A stretch of DNA of 64,000 nt from Pelomonas dachongensis (GCF_043555865.1 NZ_JBIGHY010000003.1:496001-560000), one strand, 5' to 3'; shown: positions 49,256 through 58,317, counted from the first letter of the stretch. Notes: generated by a model from the sequence alone, not told the origin. Translations and numbers: made by a program.

Positions 49256-50395
49256 ATGTTGCGCGCTTTCGCGCTGAACATCGGACATAAACTGGTATTC
49301 GTCGGATATGCCATATACCAATGCCTTGTTGCGCTATCCATCTTCAATCGTGATGCATCGCCCTGCGCCGGCGCATCTGCTGTCGACGTCGAATCAGTGC
49401 CTGCTTCCTCCTCTGCCCTGTTGTTCGGCAACGACCATTGCAAGCGTTTCAACAGTCCGCAGGACTTGGCGGACGCGCTGCTGCCGTTCTGGCCTCACCT
49501 GCAGGACATGGAGACGGTGCCCGGCCACGGCGCTTTCCAGGGCCGGCTCGCCGCGCTGCCGATGCCAGGCTTGTCGGCGCTGGCCGTCGGTGTCAGCGGC
49601 CTGCGCATGGCGGTGCACGACAACGTCAGCACCGCCCTCACATTCCCGCTGCAGGGCAACACGCTGTTGAGGATCGACGGGCGCCGGTTCAACGAGTACG
49701 CGGGATCAGGGTGCTTCTTCATTCCCGCCGGGACCGGTCCGCAATATGCGGAGTGCAGTGGGCACAACGCCTGCATGTTGCAGATCGACCGGCAACTGTT
49801 GACGCATGCGGCCCGCGCGGTGCTGGGCCTGCAGCCGGGCGAACCGGTAGAGCTGGACTGCGACCGGCCGCGGGTGGTGGGCGCGGAGGTGGGGCCCGCG
49901 ACATTGGCGCTGGCCCGGCACCTCGGCGCGACGATGGAGCTGCATGCCTGCAATCCGCAGCTGCTGGACCGCCTGGGCTTCCAGGATTTCGTCTACCGGC
50001 AGCTGGTGTTGCTGTTCAGGCCGGACTGGCAGTCGGCAGTTCGCCAGCAGCGCCAGCCGTCCGGCGGGCCCAGGCGCCGTGCGATCGACCGGGTTTGCGA
50101 CGCCATGCTGTCCGACCTGTCCGGTCGGCACACGGTCAGCGCGCTGTCGGCACTCAGCGGCATGTCTGCACGCGGCCTGCAGTACGCCTTCAAGAGCCGG
50201 TTCGGCCAGTCCCCGCTGCAATGGCTGCGTGAACAGCGCCTCGAGCACGCGCGCCGCAAGCTGCTGGGCGGGACGCACGACAGCATCACGCAGATCGCGA
50301 TGGACTGCGGCTTCGCGACGGCCAGCAGCTTCTCGGCCTTCTACCGGAGCCGTTTCGGCGAGCTGCCCACAGCGACGCGGGGGCGGCGTGCCTAG
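49256..50395 (+). CDS. AraC-family transcriptional regulator
   Basis: The frame has 379 residues from ATG 49256; the true start may be later, since residues 1-45 look like upstream sequence (a GTG lies at 49397). A cupin-like AraC ligand domain lies at about 90-200 (TFPLQGNTLLRIDGR, GSGCFFIPAGTGPQY). The C-terminal two helix-turn-helix motifs are at 285-370 (VSALSALSGMSARGLQYAFK and ITQIAMDCGFATASSFSAFY). It ends 4 nt into the convergent kinase gene. No target is visible. Confidence 0.85.
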   Translation: MLRAFALNIGHKLVFVGYAIYQCLVALSIFNRDASPCAGASAVDVESVPASSSALLFGNDHCKRFNSPQDLADALLPFWPHLQDMETVPGHGAFQGRLAALPMPGLSALAVGVSGLRMAVHDNVSTALTFPLQGNTLLRIDGRRFNEYAGSGCFFIPAGTGPQYAECSGHNACMLQIDRQLLTHAARAVLGLQPGEPVELDCDRPRVVGAEVGPATLALARHLGATMELHACNPQLLDRLGFQDFVYRQLVLLFRPDWQSAVRQQRQPSGGPRRRAIDRVCDAMLSDLSGRHTVSALSALSGMSARGLQYAFKSRFGQSPLQWLREQRLEHARRKLLGGTHDSITQIAMDCGFATASSFSAFYRSRFGELPTATRGRRA

Positions 50396-52470
50396 CCCCG
50401 CCGCAACCCGATCTCGAACACCACCCCGTCCGTCACATTGCGCGCCGCAATGCTGCCTCCCATCTTCGCCAGATAGGTCTTGGCGACGAACAGTCCCTGG
50501 CCGCGCCGTTGGCCGTCCCGCGGGTCGGCGTCGCTGACGCCGTAGTCGAAGATGCGCGCGAGCTGGTCGTCGGCGATGTGCGGCCCCTGGTTGTGCAGGC
50601 TCACGACGACCAGCTCGCCGCCCGTTTGCAGCGTCAGCGTGACGGGTGTGCCGGCCGCGCGGTGGCGATCCGCGTTGGTCAGCACATGCGTGATTGCATC
50701 CTCCAGCGGGTATTCGTCGGCCTGCACCCACACGGGCTGCCCGGCCGGCGCGTAGGCCACATCGGCGATGCCGGCATAGGCCGCGTTGTCGGCCACGCCG
50801 CGCAGGAAGGCGTCCAGGTCCAGCCGGCCCACCGCCAGCGTCGCGGCGGCCAGTGCCTCGCTGGGCGAGGCCTGGCCATACAACACCTTCACGGCCTGCT
50901 GCATGCGCTGCACGTAGCGGCGGCTGGGGTCGTCGTCGCCCGCGTGCAGCAGCATCAGCGACTGCAGCGGCGACATGATCTCGTGGCCCACCGCATGCCA
51001 CTGGTCGTGCTCGCGCTCGGCGCGCAGCTGCTCGCGGCGCAGGCTGTCGCGCGCCTGCTGCAGCAGGTCGGAGAGCACCCCGGCCAGGATGCCCAGCTCG
51101 TCGCGCCCGCGCAGGTCGGCCACGTCCAGCGTGCCCAGCGCCGGGCGGCGTTCGTCCGGCTTCTGCAGCTGGTGCGACAGCGCCGCGGCGCGCCGGGTCA
51201 GCGTCGCCACGCGCCGGATCAGGCCCATCTCGATGATGAGCCAGGCCAGGGCGATGGCCGCCAGCATGGCCGCCACCGGCCAGGCCAGCCGCGCGGCGCT
51301 GGCGCTGAGCGTGCGGTCCAGGCCTTGCAGGTCGCCGCTCAGCGTGACGTCGAAACGGCCGGCCGGCGTCGTCACGCTGTCGCGGCCCGTCAGCGTGCGC
51401 GGCAGGGCCGGCGCGGGCAGGTGCTGGATCAGCGCGGTCAGCCACGGTGACGGCGGCGCGCCGGCGGCGTCGGCGCCCTGCAGCAGCGCGACGACATGGC
51501 TGCCGCGCGTGATCTGCAGCGTCTCGCCCGGCGCCAGCGCGGCGGTCAGCCGCGCCAGCGTCAGCGGCGGCTGCGCGCCGGGGGCCGCGCTGTCGAACAG
51601 CGTCGCATCGCCCGGCCCCAGCAGCGCCAGCCGCAGGCCCGTGCGCGGCAGGTCGGCGGGTGGCCACTGCGGCCCGCCAGGGCGGAACAGCGCCTCGCGG
51701 AAGGCTTCCACCGGCAGCCGGATGGAGAGGGTCGTGCGGCGCGGGCACTCTGCGCCCTCGGCGAGGCACGGTCCCTCGCGCCACACCCAGCCGCGGAAGT
51801 CGCGCTGCGGCCGGGCGCGGCGCGGCAGCGTCGTGGTGTCCGCGTCGTCGACGGTGAACCCGGCGAGCTGGCCGCGCTGCGTGTCCATCACGTCGACGGG
51901 CGCCAGCCAGTGCCGCACCTCGCCGCCGCGCTGCAGGCTGACGCGCACGCGATGCACGCCGGCCAGATCGGTGGCGCCGCGTGCGCGGGCGACGAGGGGC
52001 GGTGCATCCACGCTGGCCACCAGATAGACGAAGCCGCCCGCGTACGCATTGCTGCCCACCGCCGCGCACAGGCTGGCGCCGCCCGGGTACTGCAGCGCGC
52101 AGCCGGCCATGTCCACCACGCGCTGCGCCTTGGTTGCGTCGTCGAAGTCGATGGCGCCGAACGGCAGCACCAGCGGTGCCACCCAGCCGGCGCCCACCTG
52201 CGCCGGCTCCGGGTTCAGCAGCGCCAGCTGGCCCGACGGATGGCGCAGCTGCGCCACCACCTCGGTCAGCGACTTGGCGAACGTCTGCGCGTAGCGCTGT
52301 GCATTGCGCTGGCGCTCCTCGTTCAATAGCGCCACGGCCAGCGCCAGCGTGGCCAGCGCGAGTGCGATGAACACGAGGTGGAAGACGATGCGGTTGCGGA
52401 AGGCCGCGACGCCGAGGCGCGGCATGTCGGCGAACTCGGGCAGCGGCAGCTCGACGCGGCCCAGCTTCAT
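50392..52470 (-). CDS. Sensor histidine kinase with large extracytoplasmic domain
   Basis: The 692-residue protein has a first membrane helix at about 20-45 (FHLVFIALALATLALAVALL) and a periplasmic region of about 330 residues of unrecognised fold. A second helix (AWPVAAMLAAIALAWLIIEMG) is followed by HAMP-like sequence and the H-box AVGHEIMSPLQSLMLL. The HATPase domain includes ITHVLTNADRHRAAG and GQRRGQGLFVAKTYL. Start ATG 52470 overlaps the end of the response-regulator gene (ATGA), so the two form a two-component pair. Confidence 0.88.
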   Translation of the reverse strand: MKLGRVELPLPEFADMPRLGVAAFRNRIVFHLVFIALALATLALAVALLNEERQRNAQRYAQTFAKSLTEVVAQLRHPSGQLALLNPEPAQVGAGWVAPLVLPFGAIDFDDATKAQRVVDMAGCALQYPGGASLCAAVGSNAYAGGFVYLVASVDAPPLVARARGATDLAGVHRVRVSLQRGGEVRHWLAPVDVMDTQRGQLAGFTVDDADTTTLPRRARPQRDFRGWVWREGPCLAEGAECPRRTTLSIRLPVEAFREALFRPGGPQWPPADLPRTGLRLALLGPGDATLFDSAAPGAQPPLTLARLTAALAPGETLQITRGSHVVALLQGADAAGAPPSPWLTALIQHLPAPALPRTLTGRDSVTTPAGRFDVTLSGDLQGLDRTLSASAARLAWPVAAMLAAIALAWLIIEMGLIRRVATLTRRAAALSHQLQKPDERRPALGTLDVADLRGRDELGILAGVLSDLLQQARDSLRREQLRAEREHDQWHAVGHEIMSPLQSLMLLHAGDDDPSRRYVQRMQQAVKVLYGQASPSEALAAATLAVGRLDLDAFLRGVADNAAYAGIADVAYAPAGQPVWVQADEYPLEDAITHVLTNADRHRAAGTPVTLTLQTGGELVVVSLHNQGPHIADDQLARIFDYGVSDADPRDGQRRGQGLFVAKTYLAKMGGSIAARNVTDGVVFEIGLRRG

Positions 52471-53168
52471 CCGCCGGACGTCCAGCGGAAGCCCCGCATC
52501 GGGATGTTCTCGATGCCGTCGAACGCCGGGTCCACGTCGCGAAACGCATCGCGGATGGTGGCCACGTGCTTGCGCACGTTGTCGCGGTTGCGGCCGCTCT
52601 TGACGACGTCGAACAGCTCCTCGTAGCTGACCACCTCGCCGGCGCGCGCATGCAGCGTCGCGAGGATGCGCTGGGCCGTCAGCGGCAGGTTGATGCGCTG
52701 TTGCCGCCACATGGGCGTGCGCTGCTTCAGCGGGTCCAGCTGCAGGCTGTCGTCGGCCTTGGCTGCGGCTTTCGCGGCCGGCTCCTTGAGCCGCGCGGTG
52801 CGCAGGATGTCCAGGAAGGTCTCGACGAACTCGGCCTCGTCGAAGGTCGTCTTCTGCAGGTAGTCCCAGGCGTCCAGCGCCTTCATGATGCTGCGGTAGA
52901 TGGCCGCCGGCATGGCCGACACCACCAGCACCGGCGTGCCCAGGCCCTGCTTGTTGATCTCGTTGATCAGCGCCACGCCGGCATTGCGCTCGCGGCCCAG
53001 CTCGATGTCCAGCACCACGAGGTCGTAGCGCTCGCGCTGCAGCGCGGCCTCGGCAGCGTCACGGTCAAAATGCTGGTCGACCACCAGCTCGGGGCGGGCG
53101 GCGCGTATCCAGCCGGCCAGCTGTTCGCTGGTGGTGGGGTCGTCCTCGATGACGGCGATGCGGGGCAT
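52467..53168 (-). CDS. Response regulator, winged-helix output
   Basis: The 233-residue protein has a receiver domain (IAVIEDDPTTSEQ, phospho-acceptor Asp in LVVLDIELGRERNAG, Lys in DYLQKTTF) and a C-terminal winged-helix-like domain (LTAQRILATLHARAGEVVSYEELFD, VRKHVATIRDAFRDVDPAF). It is translated ahead of and coupled to the kinase. The linker (about 130-160) is rich in Ala/Lys. Confidence 0.88.
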   Translation of the reverse strand: MPRIAVIEDDPTTSEQLAGWIRAARPELVVDQHFDRDAAEAALQRERYDLVVLDIELGRERNAGVALINEINKQGLGTPVLVVSAMPAAIYRSIMKALDAWDYLQKTTFDEAEFVETFLDILRTARLKEPAAKAAAKADDSLQLDPLKQRTPMWRQQRINLPLTAQRILATLHARAGEVVSYEELFDVVKSGRNRDNVRKHVATIRDAFRDVDPAFDGIENIPMRGFRWTSGG

Positions 53169-53223
53169 GGCGCCATTCTGGCGACAGTTGCGGCCCGGGC
53201 TGCGGAAGAAGTCTTCCGCGGTG

Positions 53224-53796
53224 TCAGCAGCCGGTCTTTCCCGAAGGTTCGCGGCTGACCTCGCCGGTCTTCAGGCGCACGGTCACCACGAAGCCCAGCA
53301 CGTCCATGAGCTCGAGCGTGCCGGCCCGGGAGTTGAGTCGCGTTTGCGCATGGCATCGCCACCAGACCGAAGACACGCTCTCACTGAACTTCGCGATCTC
53401 CTGCGGCGCGTAGATGTCCGCCAGCCCCAGGTTGCGCACGACCCGGCCCTGCGGCGAATACACCACCACCACCGCATTGCCGACGCCCACGCTGTGCCAG
53501 TCGTCCAGCGTGACCAGGTCGCCCGCGTCGGAGACGGCGACGAATACCGGCGCTACCGGGTTCAGCAGCTGGAATGACGGTTGACGCACATAGTCGCCTG
53601 CGGCGTCCAGGCGATACATGATGGCCGTGGCCGTGGTCGTCGCAGTGGCGCCCCTGGGCGCACCCGGAAGCACGCGCACGACGTGTTGCCCCGAAGGACT
53701 CGCCTGTGCCGTCGTCTGCGGCGAAGACCAGGAATCGGCGCTGGCGCTGGTGGCCAGGAAGAGGGATAGCGCAAGGGGAGCGAGTTTTCCAAGCAT
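53224..53796 (-). CDS. Exported protein of unknown function
   Basis: The 190-residue protein starts MLGKLAPLALSLFLATSASA, a clear signal peptide. The mature part is beta-rich (VVRVLPGAP, AIMYRLDAAGDYVRQ, VVVVYSPQGRVVRNLGLADIYAP), like a few blades of a beta-propeller. It ends in SGKTGC with two cysteines (WWRCHAQ and GC) available for a disulfide. No family recognised. The start codon choice rests on the signal peptide. Confidence 0.68.
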   Translation of the reverse strand: MLGKLAPLALSLFLATSASADSWSSPQTTAQASPSGQHVVRVLPGAPRGATATTTATAIMYRLDAAGDYVRQPSFQLLNPVAPVFVAVSDAGDLVTLDDWHSVGVGNAVVVVYSPQGRVVRNLGLADIYAPQEIAKFSESVSSVWWRCHAQTRLNSRAGTLELMDVLGFVVTVRLKTGEVSREPSGKTGC

Positions 53797-53837
53797 GCGG
53801 GGCCTCGGTGCGTGAAAGAGGTCCAGGGCACGCCGCG

Positions 53838-54242
53838 CTACACGCACCGCATCCACTGCGCCAACACGCGGCGCAGCGCCGGCAGCTTGGCGCTGACGTC
53901 GGCGGCGCCAGCGAACTGCACCTGCGCGCGGTCCTTGCCCAGCCATTTCAGCAGGCAGCCGGGGTCGTCGATGGCCAGTCCGCCCTCGGGCACTTCGCGC
54001 GCCTTGGCGCCCAGATGCAGGATGAGGCTGAAGCCGTCCTTGTCACGCAGATGCGTGGTGGCGAAGTAGCCGTTGGCCGTGCGCCAGCTCGGCGCATTCC
54101 ACTTGATGCCTTCGGCGACATGCGGTTGCAGGGCCGCCATGGCCTGGCGCAGCGTCTCGATGCCGGCTTTGTGCGGGTGCGACAGCGTGGTCATGAACCT
54201 GTCGACCGCTTCGCGGGTGTCGGCGGCGGTCAGCTGGGGCAT
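53838..54242 (-). CDS. DUF1801 (YdhG-like) protein
   Basis: The 134-residue protein begins AVDRFMTTLSHPHKAGIETLR and carries the family signature IKWNAPSWRTANGYFATTHLRDK split across two strands, and the C-terminal GKDRAQVQFAGAADV. Members of this alpha/beta family resemble iron-chaperone-like or bacterial YdhG proteins. Function unknown. Confidence 0.85.
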   Translation of the reverse strand: MPQLTAADTREAVDRFMTTLSHPHKAGIETLRQAMAALQPHVAEGIKWNAPSWRTANGYFATTHLRDKDGFSLILHLGAKAREVPEGGLAIDDPGCLLKWLGKDRAQVQFAGAADVSAKLPALRRVLAQWMRCV

Positions 54243-54277
54243 CGCCGGATTCTGGCGTCATGTGCCGGCACCGGCTA

Positions 54278-54907
54278 TCAGGCGATCCCCACCACCTTGT
54301 GCATCTGCACCGACAGCCGCCACTGCGGGTGCGCCATGCAGTAGGCCACCGCGGCCTTGGTGTGTTCGCGCTGCAGCACCGAGTCCATCGGCTGCAGGAA
54401 GAAATGCTGGAAGTCCAGGCCTTCGAAGCGTTCCGGCATCGCCAGCGGCTGAGGGTAGACCAGCTTCAGCTCGTGGCCCGCGGTCAGCACCAGCGGCGCA
54501 TCCGCCTTCGGGCTGACGCAGATCCAGTCCAGCCCCGGCGGCGCGGGCTGCGTGCCGTTGGTCTCGACCGCGATCTCGAAGCCGCGCGCGTGCAGCGCCT
54601 CGATCAGCGGCGTGTCCAGCTGCAGCAGGGGCTCGCCGCCGGTGCACACCACATAGGGCTTGCCGCCGCCGGGCCAGGCCTTGGCAATCGTGTCCGCCAG
54701 CGCGTCTGCCGTCGCGAACTTGCCGCCGCCCTCGCCGTCGGTGCCGACGAAGTCGGTGTCGCAGAAGGTGCAGACCGCCTTCTCGCGGTCCTGCTCACGG
54801 CCGGTCCACAGGTTGCAACCCGCGAAGCGGCAGAACACCGCCGCGCGGCCGGCCTGCGCGCCCTCGCCCTGCAGCGTGTAGAAGAGTTCCTTAACGCTGT
54901 ACGTCAT
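54278..54907 (-). CDS. queE: 7-carboxy-7-deazaguanine synthase QueE (CX14CX2C type)
   Basis: This 209-residue radical-SAM enzyme turns 6-carboxytetrahydropterin into 7-carboxy-7-deazaguanine in queuosine synthesis. The Fe-S cysteines are CNLW...CTFC with 14 residues between the first two, the unusual spacing known from Burkholderia multivorans QueE. Other motifs are KELFYTLQGEGAQAGR, CTGGEPLLQLD (GGEP, SAM) and VETNGTQ. Start overlaps the queD stop (ATGA). Confidence 0.93.
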   Translation of the reverse strand: MTYSVKELFYTLQGEGAQAGRAAVFCRFAGCNLWTGREQDREKAVCTFCDTDFVGTDGEGGGKFATADALADTIAKAWPGGGKPYVVCTGGEPLLQLDTPLIEALHARGFEIAVETNGTQPAPPGLDWICVSPKADAPLVLTAGHELKLVYPQPLAMPERFEGLDFQHFFLQPMDSVLQREHTKAAVAYCMAHPQWRLSVQMHKVVGIA

Positions 54908-56004
54908 ACGGGAATCAATTCTTCCGAGTCAGCCCGGCTGACGATGGCCCCAGACCCGCGCGTCTCGTACAGGTCCACGCGGTCGATCTGGGGCAGCACT
55001 GTGCCGCCCTCGCGCAGCACCCAGGCGGCGATGCTCGCCGCGTCGCCGTCCGGCAGATTCGCAATCTCGTACAGCGGGTGGTGGTCCAGCCGCTTGAAGA
55101 TGGGGTTGAACAACGCCTTCACGTCGCCGAAGTCCACGGTCCAGCCCATCACCTGGTCCAGCGGCGCGGCCAGGTGCAGGCGCAGCGTGAAGGTGTGGCC
55201 ATGCGTGCCGGCCAGCGGATGGTCGCCGGGTGCCTGGCGCAGCCGAACCGCGCTGTCCAGCGTCATCTCCTTCCAGATGCGGTAGCTCTGGCCGTTGAAG
55301 TTGGCGCCGCTGGAGCCGGTCTCGTAGACGGTCACCCAGCTCAGCTCGGGCAGCGCGGGCTTCAGGCGCTGCCACAGCCAGGCTGAGATGTTCTCGCTGG
55401 TCGGGTTCTGCAGGCCGGGGATGTCGTTCAGGCAGCGGTAGTTCAGCGCAAAGTGCAGCGGCGCCCAGACGTCGTCGAGGTGGTCGTAGTCGATGGCCAG
55501 GTCGCGCTCGCCCAGGTCCGCGTTGGCGTGCAGGATCACCTCGAAGCCATGGCCGTGCATGCGCCCGCACTGGTGGCCAGCCGGCACGTTGGGCAGTTGG
55601 TGCGCCGCCTGGAAACGGTAGCGCCGCCACACGTGGGCGTGGCCGGCGCCGTCCAGGTCGACGCCGCTGTGCGTGGTGCTCTGCACGCCGACCTGCACGA
55701 TGCCGGGCACGTCCACGTCCAGCCGCGAGCGCACCCAGCGGGCCAGGTTCTCGTCGGTGGGTTCCGCCAGGTGGTCGTTCAGCAGCGCGTGGTCGAGGGG
55801 CGCCACCGTGTCGGTCATGCGGGCGCGCAAGGCCTGGACCTCGCCGCCAGGGAAGGCGGCCCACCCGGCCGGCAGCGCCGTGCGCACGGTGGCGAAGTAG
55901 CTGTGGCCGTGCAGGCCGTGGCTGCGGTGCGAGGCGGGCAACGCAGGGATGCGGCAGGCCGACTCGAAGCCGGCGGATGCGCAGTGAAGGACCGAAACTG
56001 ACAT
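54904..56004 (-). CDS. queD: Three-module 6-carboxytetrahydropterin synthase (QueD) fusion
   Basis: The 366-residue protein is about three times a normal QueD (about 120). Three T-fold modules are read from repeated HGH motifs: HGLHGHSY (29-36), GRMHGHGF (147-154) and GTHGHTF (266-272). Module 2 has the full zinc site (His135, 150, 152), Cys146 and Glu228, but Asn188-Tyr189 replace the catalytic Asp-His. Modules 1 and 3 lack the first His and the Cys (Cys17/Ser28; Val253/Leu264) but keep Asp-His (71-72; 307-308). The gene is followed in an ATGA overlap by queE, its next pathway step. See findings for the argument. Confidence 0.9.
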   Translation of the reverse strand: MSVSVLHCASAGFESACRIPALPASHRSHGLHGHSYFATVRTALPAGWAAFPGGEVQALRARMTDTVAPLDHALLNDHLAEPTDENLARWVRSRLDVDVPGIVQVGVQSTTHSGVDLDGAGHAHVWRRYRFQAAHQLPNVPAGHQCGRMHGHGFEVILHANADLGERDLAIDYDHLDDVWAPLHFALNYRCLNDIPGLQNPTSENISAWLWQRLKPALPELSWVTVYETGSSGANFNGQSYRIWKEMTLDSAVRLRQAPGDHPLAGTHGHTFTLRLHLAAPLDQVMGWTVDFGDVKALFNPIFKRLDHHPLYEIANLPDGDAASIAAWVLREGGTVLPQIDRVDLYETRGSGAIVSRADSEELIPV

Positions 56005-56063
56005 GCCCCGATTGTCTCTCCGGGGCTTGACTTGAAGCCGGCTTGAACTTTTAGGCTCAAGCC

Positions 56064-57425
56064 ATGAACCTCGCCGACCCCGTGACACAAGCTCCCGCCC
56101 ACGACGACAAGCTCTTCGCCCCCGGCCGCCGCGCGGCCTGCCTGGGCGCCGTCGCGCTGATTTCCATGCTGGCCTTCGAGGCCATCGCCGTCGCGACAGC
56201 CATGCCGGCCGTGGCCCAGGCTTTGAACGGCCTGCCGCTGTACGCGCTGGCCTTTGGCGCGACGCTGGCCACGTCAGTCATCGGCATGACGGTGGCCGGC
56301 CAGCTGTGCGACAAGCGCGGCGCCTACCGCGCATCGCTGCTGGGGCTGGCGGTCTTCCTGCTGGGGCTGCTGGTGGCGGGTTTCGCGCCGTCCATGCCGG
56401 TGTTGGTGGCGGGGCGGGCGCTGCAGGGCCTGGGTTCGGGTGTGCTGGGCGTGACGCTGTACGTGGGCGTGGGCCAGGTCGTGCCGGCCGCGCTGCACCC
56501 CAAGCTGTTCGCGATGTTTGCCGGCGCCTGGGTGGTGCCGGGGTTGGTGGGGCCGGCGTTGGCCTCGGGGCTGGTGCATTGGTGGGGCTGGCGCTGGGTG
56601 TTCCTGGCGGTGGCCGCCGTGGTGCCGCTGGCCGCGTTGCTGCTGCTGCCGTCGCTGCGGCGCGGCAGTCCCGGCAGCGGCGAAGCGTTGCGCTGGGGCG
56701 CGCTGCGCTGGGCCGTGCTGGCCAGCGGCGGCGCTTTCATGCTGCACGGCGCCAGCCAGCGGGTCGGCCTGAGTGCGGGCCTGCTGTTCGCGGCCGGCGC
56801 GGTGATGGCGCTGATCGCCGCGCGCCGGCTGCTGCCGGCCGGCACGCTCGTGGCTGCCGCGGGCCTGCCCACCGTCGTGCTGCTGCGCGGCTTCATCGCC
56901 GCCGCGTTTGCCAGCGCCGAGGCCTTCTTGCCGCTGCTGCTGACCCAGCATTTCGGGTGGAGCCTGACGCAGGCCGGCATCGCGCTCAGCACCGGCGCGG
57001 TGACCTGGAGCGTCGGCAGCGCCATCCAGGCGCGCGTGCAGGGTGACGCCGCACGGCGCCGCCTGCTGCCCACGGGTTTCGCGCTGGCCGCCCTGGGCCT
57101 GGCCGTGGTGATGGCGCCGGTGCTGGCCGCGGCGCTGCCGTCGTGGCTGGCGCTGGTGGGCTGGACCGGCGTGGGCCTGGGCATCGGGCTGTCGTTCCCG
57201 ATGCTGTCGGTGCTGCTGCTGAAGTTGTCGCCGCTGGAGCAGCAGGGGGCCAACACGTCGTCGCTGCAGTTGAGCGACGCTCTGGTCAGCAGCGCCGCGC
57301 TGGGCGGCGCGGGCCTGCTGTTCAACCCGGCCACGCGCCAGGTCTTGCCGGTGCTGCTGATGGCCTGCGCACTGGCGGCGGTGGCCGCCGTGCTGAGCCC
57401 GCGGGCCTGGCCGGCCCGGCGCTGA
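56064..57425 (+). CDS. MFS efflux-type transporter
   Basis: This 453-residue major-facilitator transporter has about 12 membrane helices. Family blocks are DKRGAYRASLLGLAVFLLGL (loop 2-3), GRALQGLGSGVLGVTLYVG (motif C region of drug exporters) and WWGWRWVFLAVA. It is divergent from queD, with a 59-bp gap. The substrate is not identifiable; DHA-type drug/proton antiport is likely. It ends immediately at the stop of the convergent receiver-domain gene. Confidence 0.88.
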   Translation: MNLADPVTQAPAHDDKLFAPGRRAACLGAVALISMLAFEAIAVATAMPAVAQALNGLPLYALAFGATLATSVIGMTVAGQLCDKRGAYRASLLGLAVFLLGLLVAGFAPSMPVLVAGRALQGLGSGVLGVTLYVGVGQVVPAALHPKLFAMFAGAWVVPGLVGPALASGLVHWWGWRWVFLAVAAVVPLAALLLLPSLRRGSPGSGEALRWGALRWAVLASGGAFMLHGASQRVGLSAGLLFAAGAVMALIAARRLLPAGTLVAAAGLPTVVLLRGFIAAAFASAEAFLPLLLTQHFGWSLTQAGIALSTGAVTWSVGSAIQARVQGDAARRRLLPTGFALAALGLAVVMAPVLAAALPSWLALVGWTGVGLGIGLSFPMLSVLLLKLSPLEQQGANTSSLQLSDALVSSAALGGAGLLFNPATRQVLPVLLMACALAAVAAVLSPRAWPARR

Positions 57426-58148
57426 TCAAGCGCGCGGCATGCGGTCGGTCGCGCGGCGGCCGCGCCGTGCCGCGGCATAGCGCAGGTGCACCAGCGACTC
57501 CACGCGCTTGAGCAGCTCGCGGTCGTTCCAGGGCTTCTTGAAGATGCCGTAGACGCCTTCGATCTGACCCACGCGGCCATGCAGCTCGTCGTGACCGGTG
57601 ATGGCGATGACGGGCAGGTCCTCGGTGGCCAGGCTGCCGTGCACGTCGGCAATCAGCTCGAAGCCGTCCTTGTTGGGCATTTCCAGGTCCGTGATCAGCA
57701 CGGCGATCTCGGGCGTGGTCTCCAACGCGGCCAGGGCCTCGTTGCCGTCGTTCACCTGCACGACCGTGAAGCCGGCGCCTTCCAGCAGCCGCCGCAGCTT
57801 GGTGCGCACCACGGCCGAGTCGTCGGCGATGAGCACGGCGGGCGGGCCTTCGGGGACCACCACCTCGCCGGCAGCCACGGGCGGCAGCTGCATCGGCGTG
57901 GGCGCCGTGACGAAGGCGCTGGCCATGGAGGGCCCGGCGCCGGGCGAACCGGGCAGCGGCGGCAGCACCACCGGCGGCTGGGCCGCGCGGGCGGGCGGCG
58001 CGGGCGGGCGCTGCGGGGGGGTGTACTCGCGTGACGGCCGGTAGTCGTCACGCTTGAAGGCGCAGATGAGCACGATGATGGCCAGCGGTACCGCGATCAG
58101 CACCGGCATCAAGTAAGCGCCCAACAACTCCTGCAACTCGTGAAACAT
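57426..58148 (-). CDS. Membrane-anchored receiver-domain protein
   Basis: The 240-residue protein begins with a membrane helix (LMPVLIAVPLAIIVLICAF, about 12-30), a Pro/Ala linker, then a CheY-like receiver domain (VLIADDSAVVRTKLRRLL, Asp in LITDLEMPNKDGFEL, ITGHDEL, KKPWNDRELL) to the C-terminus. A membrane-tethered lone receiver is rare; no output domain is present. The dispersed repeat copy 2 lies in the gap beyond its start, before the next kinase gene. Confidence 0.85.
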   Translation of the reverse strand: MFHELQELLGAYLMPVLIAVPLAIIVLICAFKRDDYRPSREYTPPQRPPAPPARAAQPPVVLPPLPGSPGAGPSMASAFVTAPTPMQLPPVAAGEVVVPEGPPAVLIADDSAVVRTKLRRLLEGAGFTVVQVNDGNEALAALETTPEIAVLITDLEMPNKDGFELIADVHGSLATEDLPVIAITGHDELHGRVGQIEGVYGIFKKPWNDRELLKRVESLVHLRYAAARRGRRATDRMPRA

Positions 58149-58240
58149 CGCCCCAACCCCTGCTTGTAGGACAGGCAGCCTACCACCCGCCTGTGGCACC
58201 GGCCATGCAGGAATGCCACATATCCCCGTGGCCGTTGCAA

Positions 58241-58317
58241 TCCGGGCCGAGCGCCGGCCCGTCATGGCGATGTGCTTGCGGCTTGAGCTGCAAGCATCGC
58301 CTTCCCCTTCGGGGAAC
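58241..58317. repeat. Dispersed palindromic intergenic repeat, copy 2 (opposite orientation)
   Basis: Core 58266-58301: GGCGATG-T-GCTTGC-G-GC pairs with GC-T-GCAAGC-ATCGCC around TTGA. A CCCC-TTC-GGGG hairpin follows, and GGGCC...GGCCC lies on the other side. In reverse complement it matches 42776-42863 part for part. Both copies are in intergenic gaps. The family looks like REP/BIME-type repeats. Confidence 0.7.

Noticed and set aside
49706..52651. Long minus-strand frame running through the AraC and kinase genes
   Set aside because: Arg/Ala-rich shadow reading; it crosses two genes with clear domains in other frames.
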